A DNA stretch of 64,000 bases. Origin: Amoebophrya sp. A120 (lineage: Eukaryota; Sar; Dinophyceae; Syndiniales; Amoebophryaceae). The stretch lies in NCBI GenBank assembly GCA_905178155.1, contig CAJINV010000004.1, positions 5,330,258 through 5,394,257 of the forward strand, read 5' to 3'. Positions 11,542 to 21,900 of the stretch are shown here, in pieces. Within the stretch, counting starts at the first letter, position 1. Each line of letters starts with the position of its first letter. The notes beneath the pieces were generated by a model. The model was not told the DNA's origin. It worked only from the letters and a program-made list of their open reading frames with translations, and did not search any database. A program made the position numbers and the translations under genes.

Positions 11542-11799
11542 TAACTCAAGGCCTGTACGTATTCAGGGGGTGTCTTGGGTAAGTCTTCCACTCTGCTGGT
11601 TTGCAGGTCGTCTTGCTTCTTGTCCCGACCACCCCCAGAGCGGTGGTCGTGAAACAGCTTCACACTAGTTCCGGGATCATTTAGGTCATTGGTTTCCTTG
11701 TGTTTCCTTCCGGATCTCTCTCAAGATTGTAAAGCTCATTTATTGGATCACTGGACAGGAGTGAGTCTACGCTGCGTGTGGTTCATCATTTATTTGTCG
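11542..11799 (-). repeat. 5' LTR of the copia element, second part
   Basis: Homologous to 2005-2266 with roughly 94% identity by eye. It ends TTGTCG where the other copy has TTGCCA, and is followed by the TACGGGG duplication and MSP-1 coding sequence. Confidence 0.85.
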
Positions 11800-12504
11800 T
11801 ACGGGGCAATTTGCGTCGCTGTCTAGCAAAGGGGTGTCTTGTTGGTCGATGCACTGCGCCTCGTTACGCGCCAGTGTGTAGTACGGGAAGTCGTAATTGC
11901 CGGCCTGCCTCTTCCTGGTCGTCGCCATTGTTGGGTCGATCTGGCACCCAGCCCGGTAAAAAATGCAATCCAGTGTGATACTCGGAAGTCGAAAAATCAC
12001 GAACGCGACGCACCCGGAAATGGCCCGACACTTCGTGTCACAGGACCGCACCGTCTCGCTGGCGGTGTTGGTCCGCGAAATCTCATACGTGGCACTGCTT
12101 TCGTCGCACCCGCCACCCCGCTCCGGTAAGCACAACGGGTTGAAAAAGGGCTCCAAGGAAAAAGCGGCCTGAACCAGAGGGAGGTGAAAGTAGGAGGAGC
12201 TGCTCTCGTCGACTAAAAACAAAAAGCAGCAGAAAAACAAGAACAACAAACACGGAGCGAGAAGAACGTAGAAAAAGTGAGACCACGCATGTAGTTTTTT
12301 AGTATTTCGCTTTGATGTTTTCGCAGTCCCAGCGGCACTTCCACTTCCCGTCCTCGTCGTTCTCGTGGCCCAGCGCTTAAGCAACAAGATCCTGCGGAAC
12401 GCACTGCGGAACATGCGGAAGCCGCACCGCTTGCTCTCCCTCGCGCCGCGCGGCGCATCCAGAAACAAATGCTGCTCGAACAGCATTTTCGAGCAGGGCG
12501 CCCG

Positions 12505-12825
12505 TATCAAAAGGAAAAATCCCCCCTCCCCATATCAAAACGACGTCTCTGACGCAGGAGCTGCGTACGCAAATCTGATCTGTCTTGCTGGAGAGAAATG
12601 CAGGCCCATACTAAGCCTAAGGGGAGAGGTTTTGGCCCAGGCGTCTAGCATGGGGAACGTCCGTGCTGTAGGCCCATCAGCATCACAAACCGCCTGCACA
12701 ATGCTGCGGAGCTTGTGGAGTTGCCTCCTTGCAAGACAGACGCGATTTGTGGTCTCAAATCAGCAACACAAATTTTCGGAAACATAACTTTTCGATATGG
12801 GGAGGGGGGATTTTTCCTCTCAATA
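12505..12825. mobile_element. Introner, family D, upstream of the MSP-1 start
   Basis: Perfect D left end TATCAAAAGG; right end CCTCTCAATA. Flanks GCCCG/CGAGC are a poor match. It lies just 5' of the first Met, so probably in the 5' UTR. Confidence 0.8.
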
Positions 12826-13611
12826 CGAGCCGGATCACGATCAGCGATCAGCCGCGGGATGTTAGACCTCTCAGCTGATCATGCTGACCACGTAGCGCTA
12901 GCTGCGTATAGTCCATCATCCGTACATTTATATATCAATCTTCATCTTCTCCGCCGCCACTTCCTCATCGACACGCCCTCTCCTCGGGGCGGCTTTTCAC
13001 CGCCAGCAGTTCCTCATACGCGAGCAGCTTTGAACCGGCACCGCACGAAAATTACGAGGACGACACGATGGAAGAAGAATGCGAGGCAGTTGGGAACGAA
13101 CCGGAACACGGCGCACGAAGTCGTGACATGAACAACAAAATTATTTCAGCTGTAACTTACTTAAGTATTTATTAAGATGAAGATCGGTGAACAAGGAAGA
13201 AAACTAGTAGTACTAGCTGCGCTCGTCTACACTAAATGTTCTTGATCGAGAGCAGGGCTCGAGTCTTGCGCCTACCTTTGCACGACCAGATGTCAGAGCA
13301 CTGATGGTGATGGTGTTGACCGCAGGCACCAGCGCGCCACGTCACAGAGTTGAGAAAGGTATTAAAGGTCGTGGCGCTGGTTGTACTTCCGTTTCGGCCT
13401 CGTGGCATCTGGATCTTTTTGAAGATGAGCTTTGACGTGCTTTATTTGTTTTCAATTTTCATCCAACGCTCGTTGTAAACACCAAACCTGAAGAAGCTGC
13501 TCCTTTGTACTATGTTGGTGCAAAGCGTAAACGAAAACGATACCGATCTTCCGGGCGGGGCGGGAAATAAAATAACGCCTAAACTAGCTGGTGGAGCAAA
13601 CCACGATCTGC

Positions 13612-13659
13612 GTTCGATTACTGTTTGGATTTACTGGTGCGGCACATGGTGCACATAAT
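13612..13659 (+). repeat. 48-bp direct repeat, copy 1
   Basis: Starts GTTCGATTACTGTTTGGATT and ends GGTGCACATAAT; one difference from copy 2 at 14861-14908. Could mark the ends of an unrecognised element. Confidence 0.8.
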
Positions 13660-14860
13660 CCATTGGATTACAAACAGCGGCTCCAAAAAGAAAAAAAACT
13701 AAAACAAGAAGTATGTCACTTGTGCTTTTCGAGTTGTCAATGAATTAGTTTTGCCATCAAATACAGCTATACTGCTTCAACCACATATAAGTGCTTTAGC
13801 AAAGAGCCAGAAAAAAAGACTACTTTCAACCTGAAACGCCTGGGCTTTTACTTGCGCCCGTTCTTAAGTAAAGATCCAGAAAAATGGACTTTCCGCCCCT
13901 GTTTTGATTCATGATCATGCTTTCGGGATTATTACTACAAAACCCGCTAAAACGAAGTTCAGCGGGTTCCCTGGGTTGACTGCGGCGCGCGGCTATTCTA
14001 CTGTTTTACCACGTAAGCATTAGTAGTAGCTTAGGCGCCTTGTCTTGTTTTTTCTTCTTTCTGTTAGGAAACTAGTGTGGCGGACGAGCGACAGCCTCTG
14101 TAACACGATCGCCGCTTGCTACATTCACCCGCCCCCGTTCGAGGACGGGTCGAGCCTCGCAGTGTCGTGCTCTTTAACTTCTTAACTATGCGCGGTGGCT
14201 TCACGCTACTACCTACTTTACCGCCTCAACAAGCGCCTCGACAAGTTCTCTACTCTGTCTCCGTTCCCATCTCCACCACCTTCCACTTGGCGCACCCTCA
14301 TTGCCCTAGACCCACCTGTTTCGATGTGCCCTGGCCGACGCAGCTGGTCACCGGTTCCGCTCCTCCCGCGCTAACACCCCAGGACTGCTCCTGCAGCCAG
14401 AGGTGTCATGTACTGCAGATAGACCTAAAGCGAGGGGGGAAGGGTGGTGGGATTTTTCTGGGTGCGGGTTTTTCGGAGAAGTTGCCCGGCTGAGCGTAGT
14501 CCCCTCGTCCGTAGCAGTTTGTCGGCTTTGTTCGTTTTCGTGTTGGCGGTCTCTCTCCTAGAGCCTCCCGACCCAGCTCGCTATTTTGTTCAGGTCCCTC
14601 GCCTGGACCTTGCTCGGCTTTTTCTCCGGTTGCCACTCTGCCACGTCTTTGTAGTCCGCCTCGTCAAAAACCGCCTGTCCTCCTCTGATCGCGTTCGCTA
14701 GCCCCGTGGGCAGAATTCCTCCGCGTGTCTGCGAGGTCTTCTCGTAGAAGTTCAGGATGTTCTTCACGTTTTTTCGCTCACGGACAAAACTTATGCATGG
14801 ATCCATGGCTTTTATGCATGGCGCGCCTAAGTGTTCTTTTCGCAATTGCACTAATTGTTC

Positions 14861-14908
14861 GTTCGATTACTATTTGGATTTACTGGTGCGGCACATGGTG
14901 CACATAAT
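14861..14908 (+). repeat. 48-bp direct repeat, copy 2
   Basis: Same orientation as copy 1, 1.25 kb apart. Confidence 0.8.
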
Positions 14909-15915
14909 GTGTGTATTTGATCGGATCTGATCGAAAACGAAATCGAAGTATGTGCAGCTGGTGCCCAAAGTAACTACCAACACGCAGACTTCGACTTCTC
15001 GGAGCAACACACAGGAGAGATACAGCTCTCGGATGAAAGCCCCCGTTTTGTTTTCGCCGGTCCGCACTGCCGGGGCTTTAAAACGTTCTTTTATCAATCC
15101 ATTTTGAAAAAAACACGCACTGCCGTCTAAAAATGAGTTTATTGTAGTTACTATATGCATTTGCGTATAGGAATTTGCTTCTTGGAAATAATCTGTAGTA
15201 TCGACAACATTCCATCGGAGTGGAAGGATGTTGATGTGCCAATTTCCGCATGCCCATGCAGGCTCGAAGTAGGCGGCATATCCAACAACATTCATTGTTC
15301 TCTGAGTAGTTGAAGTAGTATAATGTAGCACTTCCGGCTGCAGCGGCAAGACGAAGAGCCTCGTCGGACCGGAGTTGTGAGCATGAGCATCCAGAAGAAA
15401 TAGTCGTACTTAGCAGGGGCGCAGGCGATGCCACCCTTCTTTGAAAAAAAAAAACACAACTCGCATATGATCTGCATCGAAATCAAAAGACAACTAAAAT
15501 CCATGCCTTCGATTTCTCCATGTAGTTGGTTAGCCACCCGCCCAGCAGCGGCAACCGCAACGGTGTGCATAATGAAGTTAAAGTAAGTACTTAGAAACTA
15601 AAGCAAGACCACATCAAATAGAAAAAACGAAAAGCGACCGTAGTCAGTGACAAGAAAGTCCCCGACAGCGTCGTTGTGCAAAAAAAAGTCGCATAAAACG
15701 AAAAACTAATCCCTTTCATACAGACACAAAAAAAATTCGTACAGCTGCTACCAACAGACAGGCTAATACTTAGTATTTCTAGTTCATACACAAGTGGGGA
15801 CATATTGGTGGAAATGGTGGTCTCTTCGTGTTCGGTAAGTATTCATACAACTACAATTATCCCCCTGCTGCGTAATCTGAGCAACCATATTCATAAGTAG
15901 CAATGCAGGAGCGAC

Positions 15916-18900
15916 CTAGGGGCGGCCGAAAACCTTAATCTCGTTCAGAGCGAGGTAGCGGGTATGGATGTGTCAGAGTTGAAATCGACAGAGTTGAAAA
16001 AACTTTTAATTAATGCATAAAATCGATACCAGTTGGAAGCCTAATTTCTTAGCGGCGCAGGACAAATTTGAGTAGAGCCGAAATCCAGTTTGTTATGCTG
16101 TTTGGGTAAGGAAGACGCCTTTTGTCATGCTACTTTAGCAGCTCCATTTCTACCCCGAAACAGGCTTACAATCTGCCTCCCTTGCCTACTCTGCAAGACA
16201 GGTCTTTTCTGCATTGCATTTTATGCATGACAAACTATTTCAACTTTGACGATTTCAATCCTGACAGTTGCATAGCGGGTCCGGTTTTCGTACACGGGCG
16301 GGAGTTCGACCCACTATCAACTGCAAAAATGTCTGGGTCTGGAAACTTGTAATGCTAAAAGTGAATGGTAGACGCACTGCAATACGCAGCTATGCATGAC
16401 AAATTTTTTGGCTGCCATGTCTTACGTATTCCGCATGGCACACTGCGTTTTTGCATGACAGGGAAGAGGGCCTTTTCGTGCCTATGCAACACAGATTCTC
16501 GAGTCATGCCAGACAAGCATGACAAACTTGCATTCTTCCAGACCCAGACACTTTTGCATTTGATACCCACAGGTACCGGGCGATCCGCGTGTTACAATCG
16601 AAGTCGAAGCGGCGCGTGTTTGCGGTGCCGTCCCCCTCGTAGGCAATGAGGGAGGACTCGTTGCTGTTCAAAGACAGCGGCACACTGCACTCGTAGTTGT
16701 CGAACTTCGAGCGGCGAAACGGCGCCGCGCGGTACCGCCCCTGGCACCCATGGGTCCGGTATCAAAAGGAAACATCCCCCCTCCCCATATCAAAGCGGAA
16801 ATCTGTGATGCAGATTTGTGGGAGCTTTGTCATGCTAGAAGGGAAAAGATGCGGGCTGTAGTGCTGGGTGCCGTGGGAATAAACCTTTGCGTCTTCAACA
16901 TAACAAAAAACAACTAAAAGTGGGAAACAGCATGGCAAATTGCCTGCAACCGAGGCCACAACTGCGGCTCTTGGCCTTCTAGCAATACAAGTCGACTTGT
17001 GTACTCAAATACAGCATGACAAATTTCGTTTTCGATATGGGGAGGACGGATTTTTGCTTTTGATATCCGGTCCGGGATGGGGACGCGACTCGCGTACAAG
17101 CACTCGGCGTCCGACACGCCCACGACGAGGTTGGCTATCACGTGTAAAAATGTCTGGGTCTGGAAGATTCTGAGACTCGTCATGTAAGTTTTGCATGAGC
17201 CATGATGTCTGTGATGCATGCCCTAGCATGACAAATGTCTTGAGGGCTTCCTGATGCCTATTCCGCATGACAAATGCCCTCTTCCCGTAGCAAAAAATAC
17301 ACTCTCGCCCTTGCTGCTCATGCAATACAGATTTTTTTGGAATCCAAATGCAGCATCACAAGTTGCGTTCTTCCAGACCCAGACATAATTGCACTCGATA
17401 TTGGCGTTCGCCACCCAATTTTCCTGGCACTCCTCGCCCAGCTCGGTATCGGTGGGCACCGTATCAACTGCAAATATGTCTGGGTCTGGGAGATTGCGAG
17501 ATTTGTCATGCTAGTCTGGCTTGACTCTGGGATCTGTATTGCGTGGCAACCAAGAGCAGCTCTAGCCTGTCATGCAAACACGCAGTTTGTCATTCATAAT
17601 ACGCAACACAGTAGCATGAAAAAACTTGTCATGCATGTCGGCGACGGCGCATGATTGTCCTTATTATTCAGTGACCTGCATCACAACTTTCCAGACCCAG
17701 ACATTTTTGCATTTGATACACCGCTGCGGAGAACGACTCGTTTCGCGCCACGAACAGAATCCTGGAGCAATCCCGCGACTTTGCGAACACCTGCACCCGG
17801 GTGATGGGTATCAAATGCAAAAATGTCTGGGTCTGGAAACTTGTAATGCTAAAAATGCATGATAGATGCACTGCAATACGCAGCTATGCAAGACAATTTT
17901 TTCGGCTGCCATGTCTTGCGTATTCCGCATGGCAAGCTGCGTCTTTGCATGACAGGTGAGAGGGCTTTTTCGTGCCTATGCAACACAGATTCTCGAGTCA
18001 TGCCAGACAAGCATGACAAACTTGCACGCTTCCAGACCCAGACACTTTTGCATTTGATAATGGGCAGGCTCCGTCCGAAGTCCAGCTCCAGAAAGGGCGC
18101 CACCTCGGGCCTCGTTTGGCAGTAACTGTCGCTGGCCAACGTGTTGTTGTCCACGCACCGCACCGCAGACACCTCGTCGCGGTAGGTAGTCGAAAGCCGC
18201 ACCTGTGTCGGAGCGATCTCTTGCTCCGGGAAAGTTTCCAGTATGACAGTGCACAACTCCCCCTCCCCCTCATTTGTCATGCAAAACCCCAAATCCACGC
18301 GCAGCTTCCCTGTGGCACTGTTTGCATGACAGATTCCGGAATCTTCCCAAACAGTACTAAAATAGGCGCATGAATTTGTCATGCATAGGCTCCTTGTGTG
18401 CTGGTGTTTTTTATTGCCGTTCATGCTATACGAATGAGGGGGAGGGGGAGTTGTGCACTGTCGTATCCAGACTCGGCCACCCACTCGCGCTCGAGGGGGG
18501 CACCGGACCCTTGCCCACCATCGCTGGATTCTCGAGCCAGACGGACAGCGACCCGGTCGCGAAACTTATGGCGTCTATGAGAGTGCACAAGAACTACTTC
18601 CCCTCTCCCTCATTTTGTCGTGCAAAAATAAAACGCAGTTCCAGCCACTGCCACACATCGCTCCCTTGCATGACAGACTTGGAAAATAAAATCCAAACAG
18701 TACTACAATCCGCACGCCTGATGTTTTTTGTCATGCAGAAGCTACATTTCTGCCTTCAGATGATGGGGAGCGGGAGCTGTGCACTCTGATAGCGTCCACC
18801 TCTCCGACAAACTTCACACCGATGACGCTCTTCACCGTTAGCTGCTGGTTGAGCCGATCCCGGAGCGTCTGCTGCTGTGCGGGACCGATTCCCACGTCGG

Positions 18901-21900
18901 CCGCCCACGCCTGTTCGAACACGTCCTGCGTGGTGTTTGTTATCCCACAGAAAAAGCAGGCAGGGTGCGTATGCGTTTGTAATGCAAAATAAATAACTCG
19001 CATTGCATACTTATCCCTATCCCAAACAGCACGATATGGGCGAGCCCGTTCCGAGAGCTTCAGCTTTCTGTGAACTTCTCATGCTATGCGTTTAAAAATA
19101 TGCTCTGTCTGTCTTTTTCTGTGGGATATTCTTGGCCCGTAGCCCAAAGGCAGCAAAAACCTGCAGCACCATCTCGTTTGTGTAGGTTAAATCCTCCGTT
19201 ATTTCCGCCACCTCGACAATTAGAGCTTTCAGAAATTAGTTCCCAGAGCAGTTCCTAAAACCTTCGGCTTTCAAAAATTTTGAAGCAGGTGCGTAGGATC
19301 TGCGTTTCGACCGGTAGTCCCGGTCTCACTACAAGTCCTACACACGCGACTTACAGAAATTGGTTCCCAGGACTTCCGTGTTTTTTCTACATCGCCTCAT
19401 TTCGACACGCGGATCGAACTTTCACGAGCAAAGCGGCAAAGTTCGGCACTTTGCGCGTGAAAGTTCTCTGGCAGCTCACATCCGCGAAGTTCTCGGATGT
19501 GAGCTGACATCCGAGGAATTCTTGTATGTGGGATCCTGGGAACTAATTTCTGTAAGTAGGGTGCGTAAGATCTGCATTTCGATCGGTAATCCCGACCTGA
19601 GTGCAAATCCTACGCACGCGACTTACAGAAATTAGTTCCCAGGATTTCTTCTAGAGTCTCAAGGTGCCTCTGAGGCACCTTGAGATTCTAGAAGAAATCC
19701 TTTGAGATTCTAAAAGAAATCCATTGGATTTCTTTTAGAGTCTCTTTGTGTTCTCAGGAAGTTGCAAGCTTGAAAAGGTCTCGCGGAAACCCCTTTCCGA
19801 GACCCTTTGGTGGACCCCTTTGGTGGACCCTTTGTTAGGTCGTGACTAAGGTACTTTGCGCGACCCTTTTGAAGACCCCTTTGCAAGACCCCTTTCCGAA
19901 CACTTTTTCCGGAAGTTTTCTTGTAGAAACTGAGTTCCTAGAAGAAAACGCAGATTCTTCTTCTAGAAGAAGCTGCGTCTTCTTCTAGAAGAAGACGCGA
20001 AGTTTTGTCTTCTTCTAGAAGGCTGGTCTTCCTGTAGAAGACACAGCTTTTTTTTCTTCTAGAAAACGCAGCTTCTAGAAGAAGCTGCTTCTTCTTCTAG
20101 AAGAAGCTGCGTTTTCTTCCTAGAAGAAAAAGCAGATCGCTCTGCACATGTGTTCAGGAGCACACTTCTAGAACCTAAGCTTTCACTCTGGAGCACACTT
20201 CTAGAACCTTCAGGAGCACACTTCTAGAACCTTCAGATCGCTCTGCACATGTGTTCAGGAGCACACCATTTTTTTCAAACCTAAGCTTTCGGGAACACCG
20301 GTAGGAACTAATTTCGTAGGTTAAATCCTCCTTATTTTCCGCCACCTCGACAAGGGTGGTCGGCTCGGGCTCCTTTTGCGGCGGTACTAGTTCATTTTCC
20401 CCGAGGACCTCGTCCCGCGCTTGTCTCGGAAGTTTTTCATTTTTCCGTTCTTTCGCTTCAATGATCTCCACGTGGTCCTTCTGTCGGCTTATTTCTTGTT
20501 CCGGCTCTGCTCTACTTCTCCGTGTTGTATCTGCAGCGAGAGCGACTGTTGAAGAAGTGCTCGTACGAGCGACATGATCTTCTTCCCTATGGGTGGAGGT
20601 GTCGTGGTCCTCTTTCGGCTGACTGTGCTGAAACTCTTGGTCCTCAACCTGCTCTCCTCGTCCCGCGCGATTAGTTGTAACTGCGTGCTCCTGTTCCTGT
20701 TGTCGCTCTTGTTCTTCCTCCTGCTGCAGCTTGAGAGAAGTAGTGCCGCTCGCTGCGCCGGACGCGGAGGTGCTGGTCCTAGTACTTCTTTTACTTGTTC
20801 TTCTTGTGCTCGTTTTCATCACGACGTCTTGCTGCAAAAGGAGCGCTGTCCCGCTGACGCCGTTGGGGGCGACCGCAGTCTATTGAGAGGAAAAATCCCC
20901 CCTCCCCATGCATATTGAAAAGGCACGTTTCCGAAAATTTGCGTTGCTGATTTGTGACCACAAATCAGGTTTGTCTTGCAAGAAGACAAGTGCAGAGGCA
21001 TCCGCCCAATTGTGAAGCAATTTGGCATGCTGTTGGTCCTAGAGGGTAGCCGTTTGCAATGCTGAACAACTAGACCTGAGCGCTCCCACCCAGGCTGCGG
21101 ATCTGGCAGGGGTGCCGTACTGCAAGACAAGTCGGATTTGTGTAAGTACACAAATCAGCATCAGAAATCTCCATTTTGATATGGGGGATTTTTCATTTTG
21201 ATACGGTCGACAAGATCGTTAGGGTGGCGTCTTCAATCTGGAACAGCTCAATGCCCTGCACCCCGAGATCGTCCTTCACGAAGGTCGCGAGCCCCTGCTG
21301 CAGGGCGGCCAAGAGGCCCGCGTCGGTCTCCAGGTCCGCCAGTCCAAGCGTGGCCGTGTTGTCGACGGTATCAAATGCAAAGATCTCTGGGTCTGGAAAC
21401 TTGTGATGCTGAATTGTGGATGACTGAAACACTTCGCAATGCAGCTGAGCATGACAAGTTTCCCGCACACTTTCTCATGCGCATTCCGCATGAGAAACTG
21501 GTGCGCTCTTGTATGCCAAAAGAGGGCACTATCTTTTTGCTAGTCATGATGCAACACAGATTCTACAGGAGTGCAGGGCTAGCATTACAAGTTCCATGCT
21601 TCCAGACCCAGACATATTTGCAATGCATAGACGGTGAGGTAGTGCAACATCTCGCGGACCGCCAGCGGCAGGGTCGAAGTGGTGGTAGTCGTGGTGGTAG
21701 TGGTGGTGGTGGTGGTGGTCGTGGTGCTGATTGGGACCGGCGCTAGCGCCTTCGCCTGGTACAAGAAAATCCCACAGAAGCTCTATTACACTGAAAAGTG
21801 CCAGCAACCCGCAAGTTGGACTTGGAACTGTTTCTGATGCATCTCTTGCATGACAAGCGCCGCTCTTTCTGGGCTCTTTTGTAATACCAATAATAGCCGC

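Larger units (their letters stand above)
1844..11799 (-). mobile_element. Ty1/copia-type LTR retrotransposon (decayed), inserted in MSP-1
   Basis: Two related LTRs flank gag, protease, integrase, reverse transcriptase and RNase H remnants in Ty1/copia order (integrase before RT), all read on the minus strand. A primer-binding site and polypurine tract sit at the expected inner LTR borders, and a duplicated target sits outside. The coding region is split over several frames, so the copy is dead. By eye the LTRs are about 90% identical, so the insertion is not very recent. The 5' LTR is further interrupted by a 2.3-kb GC-rich repeat insertion. Confidence 0.9.
1..12486 (-). pseudogene. MSP-1: PAN-domain modular protein, interrupted by a copia retrotransposon (3' end outside window)
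   Basis: Reading starts at a Met at 12486 and is open to the retrotransposon junction near 11807. It contains a hydrophobic stretch (about 22 residues, near 12230-12290) that could be a signal anchor, then Cys-rich sequence. It resumes at 1836 with repeated modules: C-P-x-x-W-x-G-x-C, GRGYDNNC, and PAN/apple-like YSVAECRYQC...CGGFF...ECWLFQDGC. The last part (RQFWAAEF) aligns with MSP-4 YWRVDLDTKKY and runs off the window. Three introners split the visible 3' part. The retrotransposon sits in frame between CPV and IRMTSGC and is flanked by the duplicated bases TACGGGG. Both flanks are still open, so the gene may have been interrupted recently, or the element may be removed from RNA. MSP-4 is the closest relative. 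Family identity is from visible motifs only. Confidence 0.7.
12826..15915. other. Region without a convincing gene between MSP-1 and MSP-2
   Basis: Should hold the MSP-1 promoter and MSP-2 3' end. Several minus-strand ORFs of 100-160 codons (14406-15434) match no family I recognise and lack clear splice partners. A 48-bp direct repeat (13612-13659, 14861-14908) is the only ordered structure seen. Confidence 0.6.

Noticed and set aside
14870-15434. Minus-strand ORFs of 118-159 codons near 15 kb as a gene
   Set aside because: Overlapping frames, no recognisable domain, no splice signals I could pair, and nothing similar elsewhere in the window.
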